A stretch of DNA of 64,000 nt. It comes from Vicia villosa (Eukaryota > Streptophyta > Magnoliopsida > Fabales > Fabaceae). Both the position numbers and the translations under genes were made by a program. Within the stretch, counting starts at the first letter, position 1. Every line of letters begins with the position of its first letter. The notes beneath the pieces are model-generated. The model did no database searches, was not told the origin of the DNA, and saw only the letters and a program-made list of their open reading frames with translations. The stretch is from contig NC_081186.1 in NCBI RefSeq assembly GCF_029867415.1, forward strand, positions 110,052,128-110,116,127, in the 5' to 3' direction. This document shows positions 35,161 through 46,957 of the stretch, piece after piece.

Positions 35161-35752
35161 TTTTATATCATTTAGTAATATATATTTACTCATATAATTT
35201 TTTATATTCTTTTTACTAAAGATTTAATGCTGTTGTTATTGATGATCTTAATTGATTTCAAATATGGGTGCTTAACAACTGGTGACAAATCACATAAGTG
35301 AACTTTTGGACAATACTTTGCATTTTGGTTATTTCTTTTGATGATTAATCATTTGTTTTAATTTTAATTTGTTGTAAAATTATAAGGTGTACATGTGCCA
35401 TTTTGGCTTTGCAAATGGTGTACGCAATGAGTATTTTTAGTACAATGTGTCTGTTTGATAAATGGACAAAAGGTATAATATTTCAGTTTCAGAAATGGCC
35501 ATGACACTGTAATATAGTTCAAACCAAAATATAGAAAAAATTTAAATTAACAATGTTTTCCCCACGATTATTATAATAAATCAAGGTAACAATTATTCTC
35601 TATTACCTCGTGTCTCGAATAATGAGAGGAAATGTGGGACGCGCCATCCAATTCTCAAAATAATAAAAATGCATAAGTTGAGGATCAAACTCATTTGTAT
35701 CGAGATTATAACCCTTTTTCAACCGAGGTTAAATCCTCTTTTTGTAGTAGTG
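35161..35752 (+). mobile_element. 3' end of the CACTA element
   Basis: The non-coding tail ends TTTTTGTAGTAGTG (35739-35752), the inverse of CACTACTACAAAAA, a CACTA terminus. The left terminus was not found, so element limits are open. The copia RNase H starts 25 bp later, suggesting insertion into that copia. Confidence 0.65.
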
Positions 35753-35776
35753 GTGATGCTATAAAATCATTTGTTA

Positions 35777-36236
35777 TTCAGTTGCAAACTTGGCCGAATC
35801 ACTATCGGATAGGAGATCCAAGTCCGGATATTGTGTTATGATTGGAGTTAATATGATCTCATGGAGAAGCAAGAAACAAAATACAATCGCATTATCTAGT
35901 ACTGAAGTTGAATATCGTGTTATGGCAGCAGCCTCAAAGGAGTTTGCATGGTTGGAAATTTTACTCTTAGGTTGGGAGATCTTCAGAACACAAAACTCGT
36001 ATGCAATAATCAAACTGCACTCCACATTTCATCTAATCCGATTTTTTATGAACAAACCAAACACATAGAAATAGACTGCTATTATGTAAAGGACAAGGTA
36101 CATTTAGGAGAAATCACCACTGATTTTGTCAAATTTAAAGATCAATTGGCTGATATGTTTACAAAATCTCTTAAGAGTTCTTTGGTGGATTACATTTGTA
36201 ACAAACTCGACTCATTTGACATATATGATCTGACTT
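35777..36236 (+). pseudogene. Ty1/copia RNase H fragment
   Basis: Contains LAESLSDRRSKSGYCVMIGV, IALSSTEVEYRVMAAASKEF, and after a frameshift near 35965 NQTALHISSNPIFYEQTKHI and FVKFKDQLADMFTKSL, i.e. the RNase H domain and its C-terminus. The first catalytic segment YSDADWAGS is altered to YSVANLAES. It stops at 36236 next to a PPT. Confidence 0.85.
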
Positions 36237-36410
36237 GAGGAGGAGTATTAAAAATATTTGTATATAAAAAGTCTACATCGACTGTAGCATATAATTTACT
36301 ATAAATCTCTTAATATATAATCCAATCTCCATAATACTATTTAAACACTTCAAATGTCTTTTGCTCTCTTATACTTCAATATAAACAATCCCTAAGATAT
36401 CTCCCTCCTA
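36232..36410 (+). mobile_element. PPT and start of copia 3' LTR
   Basis: The purine run ttgaggaggagt precedes TATTAAAAATATTTGTATAT, the sequence shared with 33568. The right end of the LTR is not defined. Confidence 0.65.
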
Positions 36411-37371
36411 AATAAAAAATGTTTGCCTCCATATAAAATAAAGGCTTTATTGACCTATAATTTGGGCCAAGCATAATTAGATCCATAGGCAAAACCACAA
36501 AGGAGAAAATTAAATATGAACTGAAAAAGTGTATAACTACCTAGCATAACGAGAAAATTCATTGGTTAAGCACAATGCTCGTAAGGATATATATGATTTG
36601 AGCCTAACAAATCACATACTCTACCAATAATCTAATTAAATTGTAGTTTTATCCACTACAAGAGATACATACCTTAATTGATTTGTTAACAACCAAAGCA
36701 TATGACCTACCTATATGATTAAACATTTCTTACATTATCCCCAAAGAATTTACGTGATTTATTGGAGTACACCATAGCAAGTACAAAATTGTAGAGGAAG
36801 CTTGTATATAATAACAGAGACTAATTAATTGTTTGGAAGATACTAGTGACACAATCGTCATTAAAAAGTAATTTAATTAGTTATGATATATGTGTATGGT
36901 GGTGAAGATATATTAAGCAACCATGGTTTGATTTAAAGGTTAAAATAATTCATTTTGCATGTCGAATCAAATCTTGAGAAAGTAAATAAAGAATATTATG
37001 AGGTATAGATAATGCTTTTGTTTTTTTATGTTGTTGGTTGCACTTTGGTTATGCTCCATGCCTAAAGTGCTCAAATTCATAGGTGATTGATCTTCTATAA
37101 AGTAATATCCACCATTTTTTTATGAAATGGTTTTAGTGGGGAATGCGGCTACCACATTTATTAATATATATTATGGTGTTATTTAATATTGATCTTTAAA
37201 AAAATATTAAAGATAGACCATTACTATTTTTAGTAAAAAAAACATGAATATTATAATAATGGCAATGCTAACTAGTGCCATTTTTAGTGGAAGTGCAGTA
37301 TAGTTAGTTAAATAAATTTTTTACTAAGATTTTAAATTATTTAAATTGTGAATTTTGACTTGGTTTGTCCT
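36411..37371. other. unassigned AT-rich DNA
   Basis: No coding domain, repeat or TE terminus recognised. Confidence 0.5.
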
Positions 37372-37485
37372 TTGTGTCTTGCTGCAGAGGAATATGTTGT
37401 TCACATTTTTATAGGTTGCTCAATTAGCAAGCAAGTATGGATGAAGGTGAGTGATTGTATTGGTACTGTAGAAGTGGAAGATCAT
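37372..37485 (+). pseudogene. LINE zf-RVT fragment (tentative)
   Basis: The reading LAAEEYVVHIFIGCSISKQV followed by WMKVSDCIG resembles the LINE zinc-binding RT segment (CxxxEEVxHLFxxCxxSxxVWxxVxxWI). It is only about 38 codons long with no supporting neighbour, so chance is possible. Confidence 0.4.
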
Positions 37486-37689
37486 GAATCTATAATATCA
37501 CATTAAGAACAGTTTTGTGTTTTGATCGAAATAAAATTCAAAGAGATATTTCTATGCTTTTATTTTTTGGACAGCAGTGTGTTGAGTTTTATGATTAAGT
37601 AGAAAAATAAACTTGTTTTTTTTTAAATCAAGATGGAATTAATAAGAGAACTATGGGTTCTCAAAACCAAGATACACAAGAAGCAGGGG

Positions 37690-37830
37690 CGGTTCTATAG
37701 CCCGGCGAGCCCGGGCATGCGTCCGGGCTCAACCCCTATTTTCTTTGTATTTTCCTTAATATAATAGCCGATTTTTAAATGGAACCAAGGGCAAAATTAA
37801 TAAAAATAAGGGTGTAAAAATTAAAACAGA
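37690..37830. repeat. direct repeat, copy 1, within the hAT element
   Basis: Shares ctatagccc, cccgggcatgcgtccgggct, caacccct and then caagggcaaaattaataaaa with copy 2 at 39235. The GC-rich core is nearly palindromic. Confidence 0.85.
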
Positions 37831-37984
37831 TGAATACCCAATGACCTAAACAGATCCAACCCAATTAATTATTTATAACTTAAAATAAAAGTTAAAAAAA
37901 AAAAACTAATCAGAACAGTCTGCTCCTCTCTTTATCTTCTGTCTGTTCATATTTCTCTCTCCACTTTCACGTTTCAATTCAAGC

Positions 37985-38006
37985 ATGGACACAGCAGGAG
38001 GAGCAG
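37985..38006 (+). other. exon-like ATG segment with splice donor (tentative)
   Basis: A pyrimidine-rich leader (37918-37970) precedes ATG at 37985 encoding MDTAGGAG, ending CAG|GTAATG at 38006/38007. This looks like a short first exon, either of a lost transposase gene or of captured host sequence. No downstream exon was identified. Confidence 0.3.
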
Positions 38007-39234
38007 GTAATGTCTTTCTCTAAATTTTTTTCTTATTATAACAATTATATTATTATATTATAAATCTTCTCTCTATAAATACAGACTTTGTTAAAGTTTC
38101 TCAAAGTTTTCAAAATATTTTTACCAATTTATTGGATTGGAAAAAACATTGATTAATGTGAACAAGAAAAGACAAAGATAAGTTTAACTTATTGGATAGG
38201 ATTAAACTAATTAGTAGACAATACAAAGTAGAATTTGGTTCAATGTTATCCAATATATTCTGCTTCCCTTGGTGTGTCTCTTATTTTATACATGTTGTAT
38301 ACTTGTTGTGCGTCTTGTATAATAGTTACATTTTTTGTGTTGTTTTGTGTTCAATAATACTAATCAATTTGATATTAACATTTCAGTTTAAAATTTAAAA
38401 AATTTCATAAAATGTTTAAATTTCATAGGAACCATTGTTTCTACCTTTAGAAGCAAGCCATAACAACTTAAAATCATACGAGTATATGTAATTAAACTTA
38501 AATACTTGATTTTTTATGAATCTATAGGCATTCATATAGGCGGATTCCGACATTATAAATTAATATGTCTAAACATTAAAAAAGTATGAGCTAAACTATA
38601 TTTAAAATAACAAATATATTATTTAATAAAATATTTTATAAAAATTGTCTACTATCCATTTCTTAAAAATAAGTTAAAATAACATTGTTGTTAATATTTT
38701 AAAAATATTTTTTTCTATAAAAGTTATACAACGATTGTTTAATCATTTTTCTATAAAAGTTATATGACGATTGTTTAATCATTGATCACTCATTAGAAAA
38801 TTGGAGGGTTAATTGCTTGTCTTTTTCTTATATAAAACGATGTCATTTTGATAATTTTAAAAAAAAAATTCAAATAGAAGTATATTTTGTTTAAAGTTTA
38901 CTTTGAACCATTTTTCCTCCTTAGAATTAAATTTATTAGACAAATTGTTTTGTTATTCATTTTATGTTGCAGCTAGACTTTTGTTTAAAATTTATTTGGA
39001 TTTATATTTTGTATTATTTTATCGTGTGCGATGACAATATTTAGAACTTAAGTTTAAGGAATGAGTTTTTGAAATTATGATATTTTTAAATTTTGAAATT
39101 TAGTAGGTGTTGTGATATTTTTTTAGAGACCAACTCATGGTTGATCGGTTTAATAACTAACTAATTTTGCTATAGAGATCAATTTATTCAACTGATTTAT
39201 TCGATTTAATCTGATTTAGTCATGCGCATGGGCG

Positions 39235-39480
39235 GAGCTATAGCCCAGCGAACCCGGGCATGCGTCCGGGCTCAACCCCTCCTTTCGTTGTATATTCTCC
39301 ACAATAATAGTTGATTTTTATACAACATCAGGGGCAAAATTAGTATTTTTTAGACAAAATTAAGGACAAAATTAATAAAAATAGGGTGTAAAATTTTTGG
39401 ACAAAATCAAGGGAAATTTTTTTAGACAAAATTAGTAGAAATAAGGTGTAAAATTAATAAAAATAGGGTGTAAATTTTTT
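39235..39480. repeat. direct repeat, copy 2, within the hAT element
   Basis: Copy of the left-end zone (37690-37830) located just inside the right end, followed by several aataaaaatagggtgtaaaat repeats. Confidence 0.85.
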
Positions 39481-39972
39481 GCCCAGGCTCCCTAAAATTT
39501 CTGGCTCCGCCACTGACAAGAAGTCGGTATAAAAACTCCGACTACAAAAAGAAAACAACATTAACCACTTTAGATGAGGGTTTTTAGATGAGTTGGATGT
39601 TATTAGAAGAATAAGTTGTTTTATTTTTATAATCAACTTTGTGAATTTTTTTTTTAAAATAACTAGTTTTTTTTTAAAAATTCAAAATAACCACATTTTC
39701 AAAAAAAAATTTACCAAACTAACCACTTCTCAAAAAAAAAATCGTCACACAGAGGAGGTGTCACTCTGTGTGGCGCATGCTCCTAAAAATAAGACAGAGG
39801 CGCCATCCTCTCTGGCGCATCCTCTTACGTGGCGCCATCCTGCATGGCTACTGCACTTAAACTTTAAGTGCAATAGCCATTCAGTGCGCTACGCAGTTGT
39901 TTTGGTTTTTTTATAAATACAACCATCATTCTCCACCATTTTCCACACTTCTCTCATAATCTTCTCCTAAAA

Positions 39973-41030
39973 ATGTCTTCTAGTCCCGCTCATAGGTTTT
40001 CAACATTGATCAAAAGAGATGCTCCTGTTTTTTTTTTCGGCAACTAAGCACGCGATGAAGATCAAACTTTGGAATACGCAAGATTTCGAGCATTTTCAGA
40101 GGAGTCTGATTAGATGGTTAGACAGAGAAATTCTTGACGGTGAAAAGATCATAAGAATTGATAGGAAAATTACGGTATCCAACGAAAATGGAGTAACTCG
40201 TTCATGGAAAGCCGTGAAAAACGATATCAAACCCAACAACAATACCAACCCAACAACAATACCCACAACAATACCAACCACAACAATATCAAACCTAACA
40301 ACAATACCAACCCCAACAACAATACCAAACCCAACAACAATACCAACCACAACAATATTGTCAACCCACCCAAACACAACAACAATACTCCTCCACATCC
40401 ACCCAAAACCGCCAACGTTTCATGTCACACACACACACAAACACAAACCCAAGAACAACACCCCGACCACCGCGAACATTATGCTACCACCACATCCTAC
40501 CACAACAATGATGACATATGTGACACTTTCCCTTCCTACCATAGCACACAGCCAATATACAACCACACATCTCACCACAAAAGCACTCAACCATCATATG
40601 AGTTTCAAACCCCAAAAGACCAAATGCTTCAATTTCAACACGGTTCATCATCACAATTCTACCAATAACCCAACCCACAAGTAACCCAATCGAGTCGATT
40701 CGACTTCGACAATATAGACACAGATCTCTTTGGAAGCACCACAATTTGGGGAGAAATGGTCGAAGAATCGTACAATGTGAATATTATCCCAGAACCATCA
40801 CATCAAACATCTCTGCATCAGACAAACCAGAACATACCAGAACCACCTCCGGAAAATCAAAATCAAAATCAAAGACCGCGAAGGAAAATTTTTGGGTGTG
40901 CTTGTTTTACCGGTGGGCTTTTGGGACGTTTCGGTGGAGGACGTGGACGCCGAAAAAAATTATCGAAACGTCTTGTAATAGTATTTTCTAATGAATGTCA
41001 TAATAGTTTTATTTTTATTTATATTTATTA
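39973..41030 (+). pseudogene. broken cargo reading frame of the MULE
   Basis: The ATG at 39973 starts MSSSPAHRFSTLIKRDAPV; a run of ten T at 40028-40037 then shifts the frame, and the continuation reads MKIKLWNTQDFEHFQRSLIR and EKIIRIDRKITVSNENG, a charged folded-looking segment that resembles the N-terminal (PB1-like) part of some MULE proteins (inference). Next comes an Asn/Thr/Pro-rich repeat built from ccaacaacaata (40228-40390), where the phase changes again, then a His/Gln-rich region to a stop at 40666. A further frame (40756-41034) gives IPEPSHQTSLHQ and RRKIFGCACFTGGLLGRFGG, a basic Gly-rich tail. Function unknown; it is not host-gene sequence that I recognise. Confidence 0.55.
40228..40400. 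repeat. CCAACAACAATA minisatellite
   Basis: Degenerate 12- to 15-bp units encode Asn/Thr/Pro-rich or Asn/Gln-rich repeats depending on frame. Confidence 0.9.
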
Positions 41031-41326
41031 TTAATTTATCTAAAAATAAAATAAAAAACCAAAACAACTGAGTAGCCACACTGAACGACTATTGCACTTA
41101 AGGTTTAAGTGCAGTAGCCATGCAGGACGACGCCACGTAGGAGGATGCGCCAGAGTGGATGGCGCCTCTGTGTTAATTTAGGAGCATGCGCCACACAGAG
41201 TGGCGCCTCCTCTATGTGGCAAATTTTTTATTTTGAAAAGTGGTTAGTTTGGTCATTTTTTTGAAAGTGTGGTTATTTTGTTTTTTTTTTGAAAAAGCTG
41301 GTTATTAAAAAAAAATCCAACTTTGT

Positions 41327-41700
41327 ATTCAAGGAAAGTACAGAGGGATACTTAAGGCCAATATACAAAAATAGTTCTATACAACCAACCAAACTCAATA
41401 TTAGTTTATAAATACACTAGAGGATTCTTAGACCATTCATAAAAATTACAAAACACCTTCTTCCTAGTCCCTATCGCTAACCACCACTAGGAATACATCA
41501 TTACATTATGAACAATCTCATCCGGATCGGCCACCCCATTATTGAATATGATTTCATTACGGTGTCTACATAAACACCAGCAAACTGCCAGCCAGCTTTC
41601 GCCAACTCTATTGTTATCGCATAACGGTTTCAACACATTCACCATTTGAATAAAATGATCACAACAATTGATCGCGTCCTCATAATCTAAACCCAGCAAA
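41327..41700 (-). pseudogene. LINE C-terminal fragment
   Basis: Reverse frame 41487-41699 has ESWLAVCWCLCRHRNEIIFN and ADPDEIVHNVMMYS, matching the region after the LINE RT zinc segment (WxxVxWxxWxxRNxxIF). It is followed on its right by copia RNase H sequence, and on its left by the MULE insertion. Confidence 0.7.
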
Positions 41701-43433
41701 ATAAAAATTTTCTGTCATCAGGATCAGAGGCCCAATCAGCATCACAAAACCCTTAATGGTAATATGACCTTTGAGATTAGTTGGTTCAAGAAGAAGTCCA
41801 TAGCTAACTACTCTAAAGTTGCCTCAATATCCTTTTTACTGCCTTCCAAAGTTCTTCAAGTGGGTTGGATAAAAACCGATAACTCTTTCATACTAAAGAG
41901 TCTGGTTACTATTGCATACTAAATATCCCCAACAATAAACCTTAAGTGTGAGGGATCATATAGAGAAGCAAAGAAAACCTTTAATAATTTAGTGGAGGAG
42001 GCCATAGGTAATGCAATACCTTTTGCATTGATCATGTTAGTATTTCTCAGGAGATCTCTAATGTATTTGCTTTGAGATAACAAGAGAGAACCAATTGAAA
42101 GATAATGAACTTCAATACCAAGAAAGTATTCTAGTTGACCAAGGTCTTTGAGAGAAAATAAGAGATTGCGCTTGGTAATGAGTTATTGGATGCATTCCTC
42201 AGAAGTTCCAATTATGATGATATCATCAACATACACTAACACATGAGTGTATTAAGATGAAGTATGTAGAATGAAATGTGAAGTGTCACACCTACTAGCT
42301 TTGAACTTGGGGAGAGAAGAGCATACTTGAGCCTATCAAACCAAGCTCTATGAACTTGCTTAAGCCCATAAAGAGCTTTATTAAGTTTTCACATAAGCTC
42401 AGGCCATAATTTTACAAATCCAGGTTACAAAACTGCGTACACCTCCTAACTTAGAAAGCCATTAAGGAATGCATTATTGATATCCAATTGTTGGATGACC
42501 CAACTCTGAGATATAGCCAAGGTAATCACAACTCTGACAGTGATAGGTTTGACTACAGGTGAAAAGGTCTTTGTCTAGTCAAACCCTTCAACTTGGTGAA
42601 ACCCCTTAGCCACAATTCTAAATTTATTCTTGTTAATACTCCCATCAAGATTTTCATTAAGTCTTAACACCCATTTGCATCCAATGGGTTGTCTGTTTGG
42701 TGGAGGATGAACCAATGTCCATGTATTATTTTGCAATAGAACATCATATTCTAGCTCTATAATAGTTTTCCACTTAGGGACCTATAAGGTATGGTTATAG
42801 AATGAAGGTTCAATGTGTGTAAGAAGAAATGTAGGATGAAGACGGGGTTGAACAATGCCATTTTTTGTATCTGGTTTGCATAGAGTGAGTATTATGATGA
42901 TGTGTTCTTGGAGGAGGTGATACTACATCAGAAGATGATGAGGTATATGGTAGGTCAAACTCAGATAAAGGTAAACGTAGAGATATGGATATTAGAGAAG
43001 TAGAAGAGTGAAATTTAGAGGAGGGACTAGTTGAGGACTGAGTGATGTTGTAAGTATTGGCAGGTCGATATAGTAAAGTATCATTAGAGGAGTGAATGAG
43101 TGTAAGATATGGGTTAGTTGTATTTGTAGAAAAATATTTAGATGTGTGGTGGTTTAAAGTAATGGGAGATGAAACTTGTCAAGGAGAGGTAGGTTTGGAT
43201 GTAATATAGGTGCTAGGAGTTAATTATGCATGAGAGACACATTGCGTTGGGACAGACTGAGGAAGATTGAGGACAATAAATTTGACACAGAGCTAGGCTT
43301 TGATTGAGGATCAGTACATAAATCATAAAAAAGAACCTAGTCTCATTGAATACAACATCTTTAGAAATGAATAGCCTGCCATTAGGATCAAGACACTTGT
43401 AGCCTTTATGAATTTGAGAGTATCGATAACAGT
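41701..43433 (-). pseudogene. Ty1/copia integrase end, RT and RNase H remnant
   Basis: Read right to left: integrase C-terminus HKGYKCLDPNGRLFISKDVV (about 43350-43420), a Pro/Ser-rich linker, the RT start WKTIIELEYDVLLQNNTWTL with PIGCKWVLRLNENLDG (about 42630-42770), [11 protein letters not shown] (about 42450), ALYGLKQVHRAWFDRLKYAL (about 42310-42380), the catalytic LVYVDDIIIIG (about 42205-42240), and an RNase H start with FCDADWASDPDDR (about 41710-41760). Many stops. Its gag side is cut at 43434 by the Athila-like element. Confidence 0.85.
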
Positions 43434-44560
43434 TGTCATTACGTGATTTTTTACGAGAAAATTCAGATGATTTCAGAAGATTAACGAGTAAAATCCATGG
43501 CAAAGTTTGAAGAATTAAAAAAAAAAACTATCACCGGGAAGAAATGAAGATTTAGGAAAATTCTGAAGAAATTATGAAGAAAGGAGCATATTCAGCATAA
43601 TTTACATCATGGCGTGTATTCGGTAATTTGATTATATATGGAGTTTAATAATTCAGATTGATACGAGAATTTTTTTCCAAAGAAAGTTAAAAAGTATATC
43701 TCGTAGCTCTTGGAATTCTTGTGCCCGTAATGCATCCCATCGTGGCGCGTTCAGACTTACTTCACGGTGTGATGCTAACTTGTTGCGGCGTGATGAGTCA
43801 CGTTTTGGCTGACACATTTTTTCTATTTAAAGGATTATTTGGCTACTTTTTCAAGGGTTCCAAGGGACGATTTTGGAGCTCATTGGAGAGCAGTTCCTCT
43901 ATATATTTTGATGATGAATACTTCTCCACTCATGGTATTTGTTATCTTATGAATGAGTAGCTAAGTTTCTCTAGATTACAGATTTTAAATGTTATTTTCT
44001 TATTTAATTTGTTCTTGTGTTTAATGCTTTTTAATTTTTCGCTAACGGGCGTACAAATCGATCTAGATAATTAGGGATTTAAGATTTTTCGTCTAGTTAT
44101 CTAAACTAGGAAATTTACTCAACTTTGTAATGAACTAGGAATATGAATTTAAAAGTTTTTGCTAATGAATTAATGCACTTAGAACGTATAATTTATCCTT
44201 GAATTTGTCTAAGGAATTAGAGAATTACCATATAAATTAGTGAGTTGTACACCAAGTAATTAGGTGTAGTGGTTATGCTAATTCGTAGTGAGATGATAAT
44301 ATAATTGAAGCTCAACAGGTACTTTGTTCAACAACTGGTAAAAATAAGGGGATTCGGTAATAAAGCCCTAATCGCCTTTCACAATCTCAAGTTTCATCTT
44401 TTTAAATTCTTGTTTTAGAACCGCTTTTCTAACGAAAAATCCCCCTAATTAATTACTTTATATAACACATAATTTTCTTGTTAAATTACATTCCTCGTGG
44501 AGACGACATTTTTATTATTACTACGACACTATCAGTACACTTGTCGAAAAGTCATCAAGT
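43434..44560 (+). mobile_element. 5' LTR of an Athila-like gypsy element
   Basis: Starts TGTCATTACG and shares long blocks with 46958-47726: agattaacgag, gcataatttacat, aatgcatcccatcgtggc, tatttaaagg and ggctactttttcaagggttc, cttctccactcatggtattt, aatttgttcttgtgtttaat and gataattagggattt. It ends just before the PBS at about 44560. LTR length is about 1.1 kb. Confidence 0.8.
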
Positions 44561-44586
44561 TTTTGACGATGTTGTCGGGTATTGTT
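44555..44586 (+). promoter_or_regulatory. primer-binding site (tRNA-Asp type, decayed)
   Basis: TTTTTGACGATGTTGTCGGG corresponds to the Athila/Tat consensus TTTTTGGCGCCGTTGCCGG with several transitions. Confidence 0.65.
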
Positions 44587-45830
44587 GATTTCAACAAGGT
44601 AATTTTTGTGCGACATTTTTTATTTTGTTTATTTTAGTTTTAAATTTTATTTTTCTTTGGTGCTATTTATCTTTATTTTTTTAGTTTAGGTTGTTGAAGT
44701 TTCTAATTTTTAGTTTACACACTTATAATTTATTTTAATTTTAATTTTTTTCTATTTTTTATTTTCTTGTAATTATTTTTTAGTTCAGTGCTAGTGATGT
44801 ATTTTTCTTCTGATTGTGAATCATAGGTAAAGGAAGACATGTATGAGGGATTTAAAGTTTCTCTATTAGCACAACTTGAATCAATTATCAAAGCAATTAG
44901 TTGCCTCACTTCGAGATCAAGCAAATGTTAATCTGGTCAGGGCCCTACGATGTGATTTACGTGGTGGAGGTCACGTCAATGGTTAATGTGTACCATACAT
45001 TGAAGAAGCACATAATACATGACACTATCAAGAGGAAAACCATTACATCAGTACATATAACCTATGGCAGGATGACCATTTAAGTCTTAACTGGAGTCAC
45101 AATCAAATTCAAAATTTCAACCAGGAAGCTCTCAAGATCCACCACCAAGGGCAAGAAAATAAGTCTCAAGAAAACATGGCTAAATCTCAACAAAAGATGA
45201 CACATAATCACATTCTAATGAACATGAACATTGAATCATCCATCAAAAACTTAGAGATGCAAGTCGGTCAATTATCTCGATAATTGACAGCCCGAGTGTG
45301 TCCAAATGAAACATGTAAGGCCATTGAATTGAGAAATAGAGGGGTATCATCTGAACCAAAATTTAGAAACAAGTAGAAAATAAATGGGAAGTGGTCGATG
45401 AGAGAAGAGTTGTAAAAGAGAAAGAAGAAGAAAACTTTAAGCCACCAGATGAAACGACATAATCGAGAATAGAAAAATATGAGTTGAAAAATAGATTTGG
45501 GAAAAGAACAAGAATTCAAAGGGTGGATTATCTAGTTAAGGGTGAAATTTCAAATTCAAGAATGCTTTTAGACATAGATATCCAACATGAACATTTTCAA
45601 CAAAAGCACGTCCCGAAAAGCCATTTTAGCAACAAGGTAGATGGAAGGGGAGAAATCAATAAGGTATTGGAAACCATATATGTGTTGTTCGCTACTATCA
45701 AATTGAAAAAGATATGGAGAAAACATCACCAATACCTCAAGTTCATGGGAGTCCTAACAAACAAGAGTAAGAATAAGGATGATGTGTTCTTTGTGTCATA
45801 TATGTCGCCCTATCAGAGAAGAAATTAGTC
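44587..45830 (+). pseudogene. Athila-like gag/pol remnant
   Basis: Gag blocks are visible around 45085-45350: SWSHNQIQNFNQEAL, SSIKNLEMQVGQLSR and CKAIELRNRG, which match the Athila gag end (NLExQxGQLAxxLxxRP ... KAIxLRSG). The frame 45484-45828 (114 codons, Lys-rich) follows but has no clear domain. RT and integrase are absent: the element has a large internal deletion. Confidence 0.7.
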
Positions 45831-46957
45831 AGGCGCATGACTTTAAATAAGGGTTGTGTGAGAGGCAACCCATGAATCAGTTTTATTTAGTTTTATTTCA
45901 TTTTTTAGTTTTTTTCATATTTCAGTTTATTTCCCTTTTTATACTATGATCCAAGGAAGAGTAATTACTAGCTCTCAAGAATGCTCCCCCTTGATACTTA
46001 TCTTTGCTTAAATTAATGAACTGGTATGCTTCTGTTGTTTCTTTCAGATTTGATTTGCTACCTTACCAGGGCCATTATGAAAAAGAAAATAAAAGGTCGC
46101 CAAAAAAAGAATGAATAAAACACACTAAGGCCCCTATTTATGAAAACTTTGTGCCTTTTAAGCCACCTTATTTTAATATGATTATATTTGTTGTTTAACC
46201 ACTTTGAGCCTAAGCCATTCTTTCGATGATATAGCCATGTTATAAAAGCCAATTGACCTGAATGATTAAATCTTTCTATCCCTTTTAGAGTTTGGTAAAA
46301 AAAATTAGTTTCCTAGTCTGATGCAAAAGAATAAGTCTGGGGTTGCTCTTGGAAGTTAGCAACGGATAAGTTTTAGGTTTGGATACTAGAGAAATTGGTC
46401 AAAAGGAAAAAGAAAGAAAAACAAGAAGTCAAAAATAACTTCTTCAAAAAAAATTGTGAAAAATAAAACCAATATGAAATTCTCTAGCACCAACTGAATT
46501 TATAAAAGAGTGAGATGGAAGGAATTGGATAACATTAGAAAAACTAAGTACCTAACTCTAAAAGTTTAAGCCTAGTATCCTAAATTATCCTACTCTGGCA
46601 TAAGCCACTTTACAACTTGTAAAAGACCACAAAAGTGTATGTTTAAATATGACTTTGGTTGATTCAATTAGAAAATTTTCAAATTCCTTGTTGAATGCTT
46701 TTGTATGTTGATTGAGTGATAACCATGTCAAATTAAGTGTATAATTATGAGATAAGAGACAGATTGAGTATTTGTATGTCGAAACAACTTTTCCAAGTTG
46801 ATTGAATTGAAGTAGGGAGCCAAAGTGTTGACGAGGAAAAAACTAAAGCTGACATGAATTAGCAAGGGTAAGCATTTTAATTATGATGAAATTTTTAGTG
46901 TGCAGCCATTTTACTTAAGGACAGGCAATTATTCAAGTTTGGGGTTGTGATCATAGT
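45831..46957 (+). other. Athila-like 3' untranslated zone and PPT
   Basis: The phrase catgactttaaataagggtt followed by gagaggcaacccatg is the degenerate counterpart of the Athila/Tat 3' region that ends the last ORF (CGTTAAA ... GGGAGGCAACCCA). A polypurine-like caagtttggggttgtg (46934-46949) precedes the 3' LTR. Confidence 0.65.

Larger units (their letters stand above)
37684..39515. mobile_element. hAT-type element, 1832 bp, 8-bp TSD ACAAGAAG
   Basis: Perfect 8-bp duplications ACAAGAAG flank the unit (37676-37683 and 39516-39523). The ends are CAGGGGCGG and, as complement of the right end, CAGTGGCGGAGCCAG (8 of 9 match in the first nine), with the CAG start common in hAT elements. The left 150 bp (37690-37830) and the zone 39235-39480 are direct copies of each other. 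The interior is AT-rich; the only gene-like spot is near 37985. No BED zinc finger or dimerisation domain was seen, so it is non-autonomous. Confidence 0.75.
39643..41317 (+). mobile_element. long-TIR Mutator-like element, 1675 bp, 9-bp TSD CAACTTTGT
   Basis: CAACTTTGT is duplicated exactly at 39634-39642 and 41318-41326. Terminal inverted repeats of about 265-270 bp (39643-39914 and about 41055-41317) share the order accaaactaaccacttttca, gaggcgccactctgtgtggc, gcatgctcctaaa, gcatcctcctacgtggcg and agtgcaatagcc. Both facts are diagnostic of MULEs. Between the TIRs is a broken gene-like region (separate entry). No transposase, so it is non-autonomous or Pack-MULE-like. It is inserted in LINE-type sequence that continues at 41327. 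Confidence 0.93.
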
